Part shown: positions 43,864 through 52,068 of the stretch, piece by piece
Position numbering within the stretch: position 1 is the stretch's first letter
Layout of the letters: each line of letters starts with the position of its first letter
NCBI GenBank assembly: GCA_900545525.1
Contig: UQZX01000009.1
Location: 33,315 to 97,314 of the forward strand
Direction of reading: 5' to 3'
Source of the DNA: an uncultured Prevotella sp.
GTDB lineage: Bacteria > Bacteroidota > Bacteroidia > Bacteroidales > Bacteroidaceae
DNA length: 64,000 nucleotides
Program-made: the position numbers and the translations under genes
Notes under the pieces: model-generated
Told to the model about the DNA's origin: nothing
Seen by the model: only the letters and a program-made list of their open reading frames with translations
The model's database searches: none

Positions 43864-44415
43864 CTATTCTCCTGTAGTGAACTTTTCGGGGTAGCGTCCT
43901 TTGAAGTTCTTGAAATATTGTTTTATTTCTTGCATGTCGCGGTCGGCGTCGCCCGTTGGCACGATAGTCTTAGTACATTGTATCAGTTTGCGGCTGTAGT
44001 CCACGCCATATAATAATATAGGTATACCAGCCTTCAGGGCTATATAATAGAAGCCCATTTTCCAGTTAGGGTTCAGAGAGCGTGTTCCTTCCGGTGTTAT
44101 GCACAGCTGAAAGTCTGAAGCTTTCTCTGCCTCGGCAGCCAGATTATCCGTCATGCTTGTGTGCTTGGAACGCCATACGGGTATTCCCCCGATATGTCTG
44201 AACAGATGTCCAATAGGGAAGAAGAACCACTCTTTCTTCATCATGAAGTTTATTCTCATGTTTTCCGCCCTCATGTACAGCTGCCCTATGATAAAGTCCA
44301 GGTTACTGGTATGCGGTGCAAGACATATTATACATTTCTTGGGGTGTTGCACGGTCACGTCTTTTTTCCACCCGAGAATTCCGTAGAGCACCCGGGCATA
44401 TATATTATTAATCAT
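43864..44415 (-). CDS. PlsC-like acyltransferase
   Basis: 183 residues. The acyltransferase HxxxxD box is present as APHTSNLDF, followed by MMKKEWFFFPIG, GGIPVWRS and the acceptor-binding FQLCITPEGTRS. It resembles 1-acyl-sn-glycerol-3-phosphate acyltransferases but is short, so lysophospholipid or other acceptors are possible. Only 2 bases separate its stop from the amidase start. Confidence 0.85.
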   Translation of the reverse strand: MINNIYARVLYGILGWKKDVTVQHPKKCIICLAPHTSNLDFIIGQLYMRAENMRINFMMKKEWFFFPIGHLFRHIGGIPVWRSKHTSMTDNLAAEAEKASDFQLCITPEGTRSLNPNWKMGFYYIALKAGIPILLYGVDYSRKLIQCTKTIVPTGDADRDMQEIKQYFKNFKGRYPEKFTTGE

Positions 44416-44436
44416 GTTCGTTTATTGTTGTGAAGT

Positions 44437-44709
44437 TTAGTTGAGATTGCCAATCTGGTCTACAATCTCATTAATTTGTTTGGAGAAGTTCTCCGTAAGA
44501 TCTTTATAATAAGTTGCGGCTTTCATACCCGGTTCCGGATGAGAAACGCGTGCGATGTAGTTGCTGTGTGTCTTTATTATCGAATATAAAAGAGCATCGA
44601 GCGTCTGTTTGTCTGCCGGGATGCCGTATAGAGATGCTGCTATACACTCAGCGAAGAGATCGCTGCAGATATAGTTTATCCTTTTCTTCAGTTCTCTTTT
44701 GTTTGCCAT
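44437..44709 (-). CDS. Small hypothetical protein, first gene of the minus-strand operon
   Basis: 90 residues, helical, no signal peptide, with CSDLFAECIAASLYG and a C-terminal amphipathic helix (FSKQINEIVDQIGNL). It has a strong ribosome site (GAAAGGAGAG) and a TATCTTTG promoter element. No named family recognised. Confidence 0.65.
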   Translation of the reverse strand: MANKRELKKRINYICSDLFAECIAASLYGIPADKQTLDALLYSIIKTHSNYIARVSHPEPGMKAATYYKDLTENFSKQINEIVDQIGNLN

Positions 44710-44754
44710 GGTGCTCTCCTTTCTTTTTCTATTTGTATATAAAGTTCATTGCTA

Positions 44755-44762
44755 CAAAGATA
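44755..44762 (-). promoter_or_regulatory. -7 promoter element of the six-gene minus-strand operon
   Basis: Minus-strand TATCTTTG, 46 bases before the start of the 90-residue gene. The gap to 45014 otherwise contains only the pfp promoter. Confidence 0.55.
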
Positions 44763-44896
44763 ATGTTTTTTTGTAAAATGAAAAAATTATTAAGCAATAA
44801 TTTGAAGGTTTCGCTTTTATGCTCTTTGCGTGTCATAAAATGCCGGTTAAATGCGTTTTCAGCACGTTTTTATTTCATAATATGATGAAAAAAAGC

Positions 44897-44904
44897 TATA
44901 TTTG
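44897..44904 (+). promoter_or_regulatory. -7 promoter element of pfp
   Basis: TATATTTG; leader to the pfp ATG is about 105 bases. Confidence 0.5.
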
Positions 44905-45014
44905 CAAGTGCGGACGCACCATGCGCGCATTAGTGACAATGATGTCATGAGGCATTTAACGGAAAGGAAGACACAAGATATATCTACATAATACAGTATA
45001 AATAATTTTATTTT

Positions 45015-46655
45015 ATGGAAAAAAGTTTATTACAGCAGGCGAGAGCCTCTTATGTTCCCAAACTGCCTGTTGCGCTGCGTGGCGCAGTGGGCATAAAAGA
45101 AGGCGCCCCTACACAGAGTGCAGACAATCAGGAAGAGATAAAGGCACTGTTCCCAAATACTTATGGCATGCCGCTCGTTGAGTTTGTCGCTGCCGAAAGA
45201 ACGGATGCAACAGTGATGAATGTCGGTGTTATCCTCAGCGGCGGTCAGGCTCCCGGTGGTCATAACGTCATAACGGGTCTCTTCGATACGATAAAGAAAC
45301 TTAACCCCGAAAACCGACTTTTCGGTTTCATACTTGGTCCCGGTGGGCTTGTAAGTCACAATTATATTGAAATAACGGCAGACTTTATTGAGGACTATCG
45401 CAACACCGGCGGCTTCGACATGATAGGTTCCGGACGTACGAAACTTGAAGAAACAGAACAGTTTGAGAAGGGACTGGAGATAATACGCAAGCTTGACATC
45501 AAGGCGCTTGTTATAATCGGAGGCGATGATTCTAATACAAATGCCTGCGTTTTGGCAGAGTACTATGCAGCTAAACAATATGGCGTGCAGGTTATAGGAT
45601 GCCCGAAGACCATTGACGGCGACCTGAAAAACAGCCAGATAGAAACATCTTTCGGCTTTGATACGGCAACAAAGACATATTCAGAGCTGATAGGCAACAT
45701 TGAGCGTGACTGCAACTCCGCACGTAAGTATTGGCATTTCATAAAGCTTATGGGACGTTCGGCAAGCCATATAGCCCTTGAGTGCGCCCTGCAGTGCCAG
45801 CCTAATATCTGCATCGTATCGGAAGAGGTTGAGGCTAAGGACATGACGCTTAACGAAATAGTTGAGCAGATTTGTACATCGGTGGCTTACCGTGCGGCAA
45901 ATGGAGATAATTTCGGCGTGGTGCTTATCCCTGAAGGACTTATAGAGTTTGTGCCCGCGATAGGCAGACTTATTGCCGAACTTAACGATTTGCTTGCTGC
46001 ACATGGTGCAGACTACAAGGACCTTGATGCCGCAGAACAGCGTCAATATATCATATCTCATCTTAGCGAGGCAAACAAGGCAACGTTCGAAACGCTTCCT
46101 GCCGACGTGGCACGCCAGCTTTCGTTAGACCGTGACCCGCATGGCAATGTTCAGGTTTCACTCATCGAGACGGAGAAGCTCGTTTCCGAGATGTGTGCTG
46201 CAAAGTTGAAGCAGTGGGCAGCAGAAGGAAAATACACGGGCAAGTTTGCTGCGCAGCATCACTTCTTCGGATATGAAGGACGTTGTGCCACACCTTCAAA
46301 CTTCGATGCCGACTATTGCTATGCGCTGGGAACAAGTGCCGCACAGCTTATAGCCAACGGCAAGACAGGATATATGGCGGTTGTCAAGAACACCACGGCT
46401 CCCGTTGAAGAGTGGCAGGCAGGCGGTGTGCCCATTACAATGATGATGAACATGGAGCGCCGAAACGGACAGATGAAGCCCGTTATACGCAAGGCTCTTG
46501 TTGAGCTCGACGGTGCGCCGTTCAAGGCTTTTGCCGCAGTGCGTGACACATGGGCAAAGGAAACATGCTATGTATATCCCGGTCCGATACAGTATTGGGG
46601 ACCGTCGGAAGTGTGCGACCGCCCGACAAAGACTCTTATTCTTGAACACAAATAA
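45015..46655 (+). CDS. pfp: Pyrophosphate-dependent phosphofructokinase
   Basis: 546 residues, long PFP type (related to plant beta subunits). Nucleotide-site region ILSGGQAPGGHNVITGLFD; GGDDSNTNACVL, where the Asp-Asp pair marks PPi rather than ATP use; and catalytic PKTIDGDLKN. Catalyses reversible fructose-6-phosphate phosphorylation with PPi, the usual glycolytic enzyme in Bacteroidales. Confidence 0.94.
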   Translation: MEKSLLQQARASYVPKLPVALRGAVGIKEGAPTQSADNQEEIKALFPNTYGMPLVEFVAAERTDATVMNVGVILSGGQAPGGHNVITGLFDTIKKLNPENRLFGFILGPGGLVSHNYIEITADFIEDYRNTGGFDMIGSGRTKLEETEQFEKGLEIIRKLDIKALVIIGGDDSNTNACVLAEYYAAKQYGVQVIGCPKTIDGDLKNSQIETSFGFDTATKTYSELIGNIERDCNSARKYWHFIKLMGRSASHIALECALQCQPNICIVSEEVEAKDMTLNEIVEQICTSVAYRAANGDNFGVVLIPEGLIEFVPAIGRLIAELNDLLAAHGADYKDLDAAEQRQYIISHLSEANKATFETLPADVARQLSLDRDPHGNVQVSLIETEKLVSEMCAAKLKQWAAEGKYTGKFAAQHHFFGYEGRCATPSNFDADYCYALGTSAAQLIANGKTGYMAVVKNTTAPVEEWQAGGVPITMMMNMERRNGQMKPVIRKALVELDGAPFKAFAAVRDTWAKETCYVYPGPIQYWGPSEVCDRPTKTLILEHK

Positions 46656-46673
46656 TCATTTGATTTGACGACA

Positions 46674-46715
46674 GTGTGCCGCGGGCAGTTAAAAGCCGGC
46701 GGCACACCTTATTTT
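46674..46715 (+). terminator. Terminator of pfp
   Basis: 9-base perfect stem GTGTGCCGC / GCGGCACAC, loop 16 bases, then CTTATTTTAT. It rules out the earlier in-frame start of the next gene. Confidence 0.75.
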
Positions 46716-46724
46716 ATAAAAGCC

Positions 46725-47594
46725 ATGCAGAAGAAGACAAAGCCCGTACACAGGACGAAACGTACAACTGCTGCCCGTCGCAGGCAGCACAAAGGTGCGC
46801 GCCGTCGCGGCATGTCTCCCCTGCAACGCTTTCTTGGCAGTTGCCGTCGCCGCACGCTGTGGGTTGGCGGTCTGGCAGTCGTAGCCCTTTACATCTGGGC
46901 TTTTTATTATTTTTTCGTAGGTCCTTTCGGCTTTCGCTGGCGTGCAATCTATGGAGAGCCTAAATATCCCGACGGCTATGAGATACGCGGCATTGACATA
47001 AGCCACTATCAGGGAAACATAAACTGGACCCTTTTGCAGAATGCCATGATAGAAAAGTGTCCCGTACGCTTTATAATGATAAAGGGTACAGAGGGGAGTA
47101 CGCGCATAGACCCGCATTTTGAAGAGAATTTCCGTCAGGCACGCGAGTATGGTTTCATACGTGGCGTATACCATTTCTGGAGCAATAAGTCGTCTGCAAG
47201 AGACCAGGCGTACTTCTTTTTAAGCAAGGTGAAGCTGCAGGGCGGCGATCTCCCGCCCGTACTCGATGTGGAGCACAAGCCTAAAGATGTCAGTGATGAA
47301 GACTTTCGCCGTGACATCCTTACATGGCTTCACATAGTGGAAGACCGATACCATGTAAAACCAATCATATATACATATCACAAATTCAAGATGTCGTATC
47401 TAAGCGACCCTGTCTTCGATGATTATCCATATTGGATAGCCCACTATTACGTTGACGAAGTGAAATACAACGGACCGTGGAAGTTCTGGCAGCACACCGA
47501 TGCCGGACGGCTTCCGGGCATAAAAGGCTATGTGGATTTCAATATATACAACGGCAGCTATTACGATTTGAAGCAACTTACGATACCAAAGTAA
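46725..47594 (+). CDS. Membrane-anchored GH25 lysozyme
   Basis: 289 residues from ATG at 46725. A very basic N-terminal tail of about 40 residues (KKTKPVHRTKRTTAARRRQH) is followed by one membrane segment (LAVVALYIWAFYYFFVG) and a GH25 domain with catalytic residues in IRGIDISHYQG and PVLDVEH. Likely an inner-membrane-anchored periplasmic peptidoglycan muramidase. Converges on prmA and overlaps its last 17 bases tail to tail. Confidence 0.88.
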   Translation: MQKKTKPVHRTKRTTAARRRQHKGARRRGMSPLQRFLGSCRRRTLWVGGLAVVALYIWAFYYFFVGPFGFRWRAIYGEPKYPDGYEIRGIDISHYQGNINWTLLQNAMIEKCPVRFIMIKGTEGSTRIDPHFEENFRQAREYGFIRGVYHFWSNKSSARDQAYFFLSKVKLQGGDLPPVLDVEHKPKDVSDEDFRRDILTWLHIVEDRYHVKPIIYTYHKFKMSYLSDPVFDDYPYWIAHYYVDEVKYNGPWKFWQHTDAGRLPGIKGYVDFNIYNGSYYDLKQLTIPK

Positions 47595-48462
47595 ATACCA
47601 TCATGCTCCAGCCATTGTCCCTTTCCGCCTTTTCGAATGTAAGTCCCATGGTGCCAGCCTTGTCCTTAAGCATCTGTTCATCGCATTCATAAAACCCGCT
47701 GATTATCAGCGTGCCTCCTTTTTTCATCTTATTCTTCATTACGTTCATGTCGTTCAAGAGTATGTTCCTGTTTATGTTGGCAAGAACGATGTCGAACATT
47801 TGTCCGTCTTCCGCCACGACACTTGCGTCTCCGTGCATAACCCTGATGTTGCCTGTGCCGTTTATGGCGGCATTATGTTCCGTGTTTCTCACGCTCCATT
47901 CGTCTATGTCGTATCCTGTTATGCGGCTTGCACCGCATTTTGATGCCACAATAGAGAGTATGCCTGTTCCGCATCCGCAGTCAAGAACGTCCTTTCCCCC
48001 CATTTCGGTGTCAAGCAGTTGTGCCACAATCATCCTCGTTGTTTCATGAGTACCGGTTCCGAAAGCCTGCCGTGCATCGATGATTATATCTATACCGGTG
48101 CTTTTTTCAGGCGATACCGGATGTTTTGTATCATGTATTATACATCTTCTTCCGACAGAGATAGGCTCAAATCCGGCATCTTCCCATTGGCTGTTCCAGT
48201 TTTTGTCCTCCGCCTCGCATATAGTGTATTCAATGCTTATGTCGCTGAAAGGGAAGAAGGCAAGGACGTTGTCCATTGCCTGCCGGTCCGTGATATCAGC
48301 CTGTATGTATCCGTTTATGCCGTTTGCGGTGTTCTCGAACGACTCGCATCCCGCTTCCCCGGCAAGTGCTGCCAACAGGTCTTTGGCATCCTGCATCACG
48401 GTTTCGTCTATGTTTCCGCCGTCTTTGCGGGCTATGTTGAATTTGATTATATTGTATTTCAT
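47578..48462 (-). CDS. prmA: Ribosomal protein L11 methyltransferase
   Basis: 294 residues from ATG at 48462. An N-terminal substrate domain (about 1-100) is followed by a SAM-dependent methyltransferase core with QAFGTGTHETTRM and VLDCGCGTGILSI. Methylates ribosomal protein L11. An earlier in-frame start lies in the -7 element (48481-48488) and is rejected. Confidence 0.93.
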   Translation of the reverse strand: MKYNIIKFNIARKDGGNIDETVMQDAKDLLAALAGEAGCESFENTANGINGYIQADITDRQAMDNVLAFFPFSDISIEYTICEAEDKNWNSQWEDAGFEPISVGRRCIIHDTKHPVSPEKSTGIDIIIDARQAFGTGTHETTRMIVAQLLDTEMGGKDVLDCGCGTGILSIVASKCGASRITGYDIDEWSVRNTEHNAAINGTGNIRVMHGDASVVAEDGQMFDIVLANINRNILLNDMNVMKNKMKKGGTLIISGFYECDEQMLKDKAGTMGLTFEKAERDNGWSMMVFTLVS

Positions 48463-48480
48463 ATATCTTAATTTTATATG

Positions 48481-48538
48481 CAAAAGTATAAAAAATAGGG
48501 AAAAACCTATATACCTTTAGGGTTTTTCCTTATTTTTG
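48481..48538. promoter_or_regulatory. Divergent promoters sharing a 9-10-base inverted repeat
   Basis: Minus-strand -7 element TACTTTTG (48481-48488) serves prmA; plus-strand TATTTTTG (48531-48538) serves the downstream gene. Between them GGAAAAACC (48499-48507) and GGTTTTTCC (48521-48529) form an inverted repeat that touches the plus promoter. Operator-like; a hairpin in RNA is less likely because it lies upstream of both transcripts. Confidence 0.4.
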
Positions 48539-48602
48539 CATATAATTACATGATAAATTTGCATTATACGAAAATGTATAAAACAACAAAGGAGATAATA
48601 AA

Positions 48603-49463
48603 ATGAGAAAGTTTATCTTTTTATCAGCATTAATTCTGTCTGTTCCTGTCTGCTCTTTTGCACAGGACGACCTTTATTTCACACCCAAGAAGAAGGACAA
48701 AGTAAAGCAGGCGGAAGTACGTAATATTCCCGAAACAACTTATTATAGCGGCAGCGACCGTGATATAGACGAGTACAACCGCCACGGACTCAGCAGCTAT
48801 TATCAGGTTCTCGGCAGCGACACTCTCGGCAATGACACTATCGTGGTTCCGTCGGGAACGGACATTGCCCGCATTATAACTTCAGGAAAAGCAGCCGGAT
48901 ATGACGAAGACGACTATGCCTACAGCCGCAGGATGAGCCGTTTTGACGATTTCTACTGGTACAACAGTCCATGGGATTATCCGTATTATTATGGCTCGCC
49001 ATACTGGTATTCACGCTGGGGATGGTATAGCCCGTGGTATGCAGGCTGGTACGACCCCTGGTATGATCCATGGTATACGGGCTGGTATCATCCCATTTAT
49101 GGCGGCTGGCACAGCCACTGGTATCATCCCGTGTGGGCAGGCGGGGCATACAAGCCCTATCGCGGACTGACCGGAACATCGCACATCGGTTCGTTCTCAC
49201 GCGGAAAAGGCTCTGCAAACGGGCGCTTCGGAGGTTCGCGTGGCAATACAAATGTAAACCGTAACTTCGGGACAAGGCGCAATGACCGTAACAGTAACTT
49301 CAACAACAACCGTCCGCAGTATAACAATAATAACCACCAGTCGCCCTCTTATAACAGCGGTTCGTTCGGCGGAAGCCGTGGCGGAAGTTTCGGTGGAAGC
49401 CGTGGCGGCGGAAGCTTTGGCGGTGGCGGCAGCCGCGGAGGTTCGTTCGGCGGCAGGCGTTAA
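48603..49463 (+). CDS. Exported Trp/Tyr-rich and Gly-rich low-complexity protein
   Basis: 286 residues; signal peptide ends CSFAQ. Residues 20-110 are ordinary. Residues about 117-182 are almost only Trp, Tyr, Pro, Gly, His and Asp (for example WYSPWYAGWYDPWY). Residues 205-286 are Asn-, Arg-, Ser- and Gly-rich repeats (FGGSRGG and variants). No enzyme domain is visible. Probably surface or periplasmic and aromatic-adhesive or structural; function unknown. A terminator follows. Confidence 0.65.
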   Translation: MRKFIFLSALILSVPVCSFAQDDLYFTPKKKDKVKQAEVRNIPETTYYSGSDRDIDEYNRHGLSSYYQVLGSDTLGNDTIVVPSGTDIARIITSGKAAGYDEDDYAYSRRMSRFDDFYWYNSPWDYPYYYGSPYWYSRWGWYSPWYAGWYDPWYDPWYTGWYHPIYGGWHSHWYHPVWAGGAYKPYRGLTGTSHIGSFSRGKGSANGRFGGSRGNTNVNRNFGTRRNDRNSNFNNNRPQYNNNNHQSPSYNSGSFGGSRGGSFGGSRGGGSFGGGGSRGGSFGGRR

Positions 49464-49477
49464 TGATATTTCCGGGA

Positions 49478-49507
49478 GCCTGTGGCGTCATGTCACAGGC
49501 ACTTTTA
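49478..49507 (+). terminator. Terminator after the Trp/Tyr-rich protein gene
   Basis: 7-base stem GCCTGTG / CACAGGC, loop 9 bases, followed by ACTTTTAT. Confidence 0.65.
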
Positions 49508-49532
49508 TATGAACAACAAAAAAGTATAGTAT

Positions 49533-51110
49533 ATGAAAAGACATCTATTTACATCACTTTGTGTCATGGCTGCACTCTCTGCGTCGGCACAGGAAACGTA
49601 TGAGAATGCAAAGTTGCTGGGCGACGACCTCAACGGTACGGCACGTTTTGTCGGCATGGGCGGTGCCATGGGCGCGCTTGGTGCCGACCTTTCAACCATA
49701 GGAACCAACCCTGCCGGTATCGGGCTTTTCCGTCATTCCACGGCAAACGTGTCTTTAGGTGTGGTATCGCAGCAGGTGGATAACAATTTCTCTGACGGCG
49801 ACAAGACGAGGATGAGCTTTGACCAGGCCGGATTTGTCTACTCTGCACGCAGCGGACGCAATTCTTTTATCAACGTGGCGTTCAACTATCACAAGAGTAA
49901 GAACTTCAGCCAAATCCTTTCGGCAGCCGGACGCCTTGAAGGAGCCTCACAGAACAAGCTTTCCTACGCAAAGGGAGCCGAAGGACTTTTCGACCTGTCG
50001 TCTTCATCGGGCAATGTACATAGCGACGACCTCACATTCAATGCCCTTGACTATCTGTATTATAACACCATTCTGTATTCAGAAAATGAGAACAAGGAGC
50101 CTGTTTTCCTGTATACCGAGGCAGACGGCTACAAGTTCGGACGTGCCAATACGGGCTATATCAGCGATTACGACTTCAATGTGAGCTGCAATATCAACGA
50201 CAGGGTATATCTCGGATTTACCGTGGGCATACATGACGTGCACTACAATGGCAGCAGCAAATACCTTGAGTCTTTGGTACAGGCAGACGGAAGCCGTTTT
50301 GGAGATGCCTATATAGTAGACAGCCGCAAGATAACGGGTACGGGATTTGACGTAAAGGCAGGCGCAATCTTCCGTCCGTTCGAAAATTCTCCGTTCCGTA
50401 TCGGCGTTTCTGTTGCAACACCTATATGGTATGATTTGACGACAGAGAACACAACGGCGGTTGTTATGGAGAATTCGGGCAATCCACTGCAAAATAACTA
50501 CGGCGATGTGTTCTCTTCTTACGATTTCAAGCTCACAACCCCGTGGAAGTTCGGGCTTAGTCTCGGAACGACGGTGGGCGACTATCTTGCCCTTGGTGCC
50601 GAATACGAATATGCAGACTATAGCTCTACCGATACACGTATAAACACAGGCTACGACTGGTATTACGACACGGAGAGCAGCAGCAGCGACAGGGAGATGA
50701 ACGACCACACGGAGAAAACCCTGAAAGGTGTGAGCACAATTAAGCTCGGTGCTGAATACAAGCCGATGAAAAACCTGGCAATACGCTTGGGATACAACTA
50801 TGTATCGCCGATGTATGAAAAGGACGGATACAAGGATGTTACCCTTTGGTCGCCCGGAACATATTACAGTTCGTCGTCAGACTATACCAACTGGAAGTCA
50901 ACCAACCGCATAACGTGCGGCTTTGGATACAACGTAGGCAAGCTTTCGCTGGATCTTGCATATCAGTACAGCGTACAGTCGGGCGATTTCAGTCCGTTTA
51001 CAAATTATTTTGGAAATGAAGAGCTGGGTATTACCGAGAATGTATGTGATGCCGTGAAAGTGGATAACAAGCGTCATCAGGTGCTTCTCACCCTCGGATA
51101 TCACTTCTGA
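49533..51110 (+). CDS. Outer-membrane beta-barrel protein, OmpP1/FadL-related
   Basis: 525 residues; signal peptide ends SASAQ. The N-terminal part has the FadL-like signature RFVGMGGAMGALGADLSTIGTNPAGIGLF, followed by about 14 alternating amphipathic strands and a terminal LLTLGYHF barrel strand. This is the Bacteroidetes OmpP1/FadL family often annotated as hemin receptor. Probably a hydrophobic-compound channel of the outer membrane; substrate not shown. Confidence 0.82.
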   Translation: MKRHLFTSLCVMAALSASAQETYENAKLLGDDLNGTARFVGMGGAMGALGADLSTIGTNPAGIGLFRHSTANVSLGVVSQQVDNNFSDGDKTRMSFDQAGFVYSARSGRNSFINVAFNYHKSKNFSQILSAAGRLEGASQNKLSYAKGAEGLFDLSSSSGNVHSDDLTFNALDYLYYNTILYSENENKEPVFLYTEADGYKFGRANTGYISDYDFNVSCNINDRVYLGFTVGIHDVHYNGSSKYLESLVQADGSRFGDAYIVDSRKITGTGFDVKAGAIFRPFENSPFRIGVSVATPIWYDLTTENTTAVVMENSGNPLQNNYGDVFSSYDFKLTTPWKFGLSLGTTVGDYLALGAEYEYADYSSTDTRINTGYDWYYDTESSSSDREMNDHTEKTLKGVSTIKLGAEYKPMKNLAIRLGYNYVSPMYEKDGYKDVTLWSPGTYYSSSSDYTNWKSTNRITCGFGYNVGKLSLDLAYQYSVQSGDFSPFTNYFGNEELGITENVCDAVKVDNKRHQVLLTLGYHF

Positions 51111-51136
51111 TAATCAGCGGAACATGCGTTTCTGCT

Positions 51137-51198
51137 TCCGGAACCCATGTTCCGGATACCAATACCGGGACCGGTTGCCTTCATTGGCATACCGGTCC
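51137..51198 (+). terminator. Two hairpins after the outer-membrane protein gene
   Basis: TCCGGAAC / GTTCCGGA (51137-51144 with 51149-51156) followed by GGACCGGT / ACCGGTCC (51168-51175 with 51191-51198) and TTCTTTTATT. The second is a typical terminator. The 958-base gap to gyrA also holds the array at 51514 and nothing else I can support. Confidence 0.65.
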
Positions 51199-51513
51199 TT
51201 CTTTTATTCCGCCTGTTTACGGATATGTCTGCATGGCATTTTGCAGGTCATGGCAGTCATGTTTGGTGCTGTTTGTGATATAACAAGGAAGATGAATTTG
51301 TTGAACTTATGTTATAGACATAATGCAAAGGATATCCGTATTGTCCTTTCTTTTTGATTTTTGATAACCCTCTGAGTTTGCGTTCTTTTGAAATTCCGGA
51401 TAATTTTATGCAAATATCGCAAGCATTTGTGTGCAGGCATAAAATGCATTGTGGCAGTTCTTTATTGTAATAAAACGCTTGTGTGTGCAATGAATGCGGC
51501 ACTTATATTTTAT

Positions 51514-51688
51514 AAATCAGGCAACTTTCGGCTCAAAAGTTGCCTGTTTTGTATGCAAAAGGTGGCATATAAGGAACCTGAAGCAGGCATCTTTGAAGTC
51601 AAAAGGTGGCATCTTTGGACCCCAAACAAGTGTTTTTCATGTGAGAAAGTGCCGTTTTGTGGTTTCAAAACCATATTGCAAGGGACCG
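51514..51688 (+). repeat. Short intergenic array, about 22-base period (8 units)
   Basis: Units start with A-tracts at 51514, 51535, 51557, 51581, 51601, 51624, 51646 and 51667 (spacing 21, 22, 24, 20, 23, 22, 21). The best conserved units read AAAAGGTGGCAT with a following TTT-rich part (51557 and 51601). The first two form the stem AGGCAACTTT / AAAGTTGCCT. No protein frame is convincing. The longest array of this type in the window. Confidence 0.65.
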
Positions 51689-51975
51689 TGCTTGCGTAGA
51701 TTTAGTTTTTACAGTGACGTTTTTCAATTTACATATTGGCATGTATTCTGCCGATATGGCTTGCATTATGATATTGGGGATGTGCGCTTGCGGATTTCTT
51801 TTTGTACCCGTTTGCAGTCCTTCGGTATGGATATGGACAAGAACGAATTACGGTCAGGAGAGCATGTATGATGCTTATGAATGCCGTAATTGACGACATC
51901 CGCCCTGTGTTAATTAATAATCTTTAATTTTAAGATGTTTTTTTATAAATGCTTTCACAGGTCGGGAAAATGTAT

Positions 51976-51983
51976 TAATTTAG
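51976..51983 (+). promoter_or_regulatory. Possible -7 element of gyrA
   Basis: TAATTTAG, one mismatch from TAnnTTTG, about 86 bases upstream of gyrA. Confidence 0.3.
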
Positions 51984-52068
51984 CACACTAAAAATGACAC
52001 GTAAACGCCTTAGAACGCAAAAGAATGCTGTTTGCGGGCATTTTATGGAATTTTAATAAAACAAAATA

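Noticed and set aside
51388..51871. Overlapping small frames in the gyrA upstream gap
   Set aside because: They are made mostly of the 22-base array and differ in frame; repeated A/T tracts keep frames open by chance.
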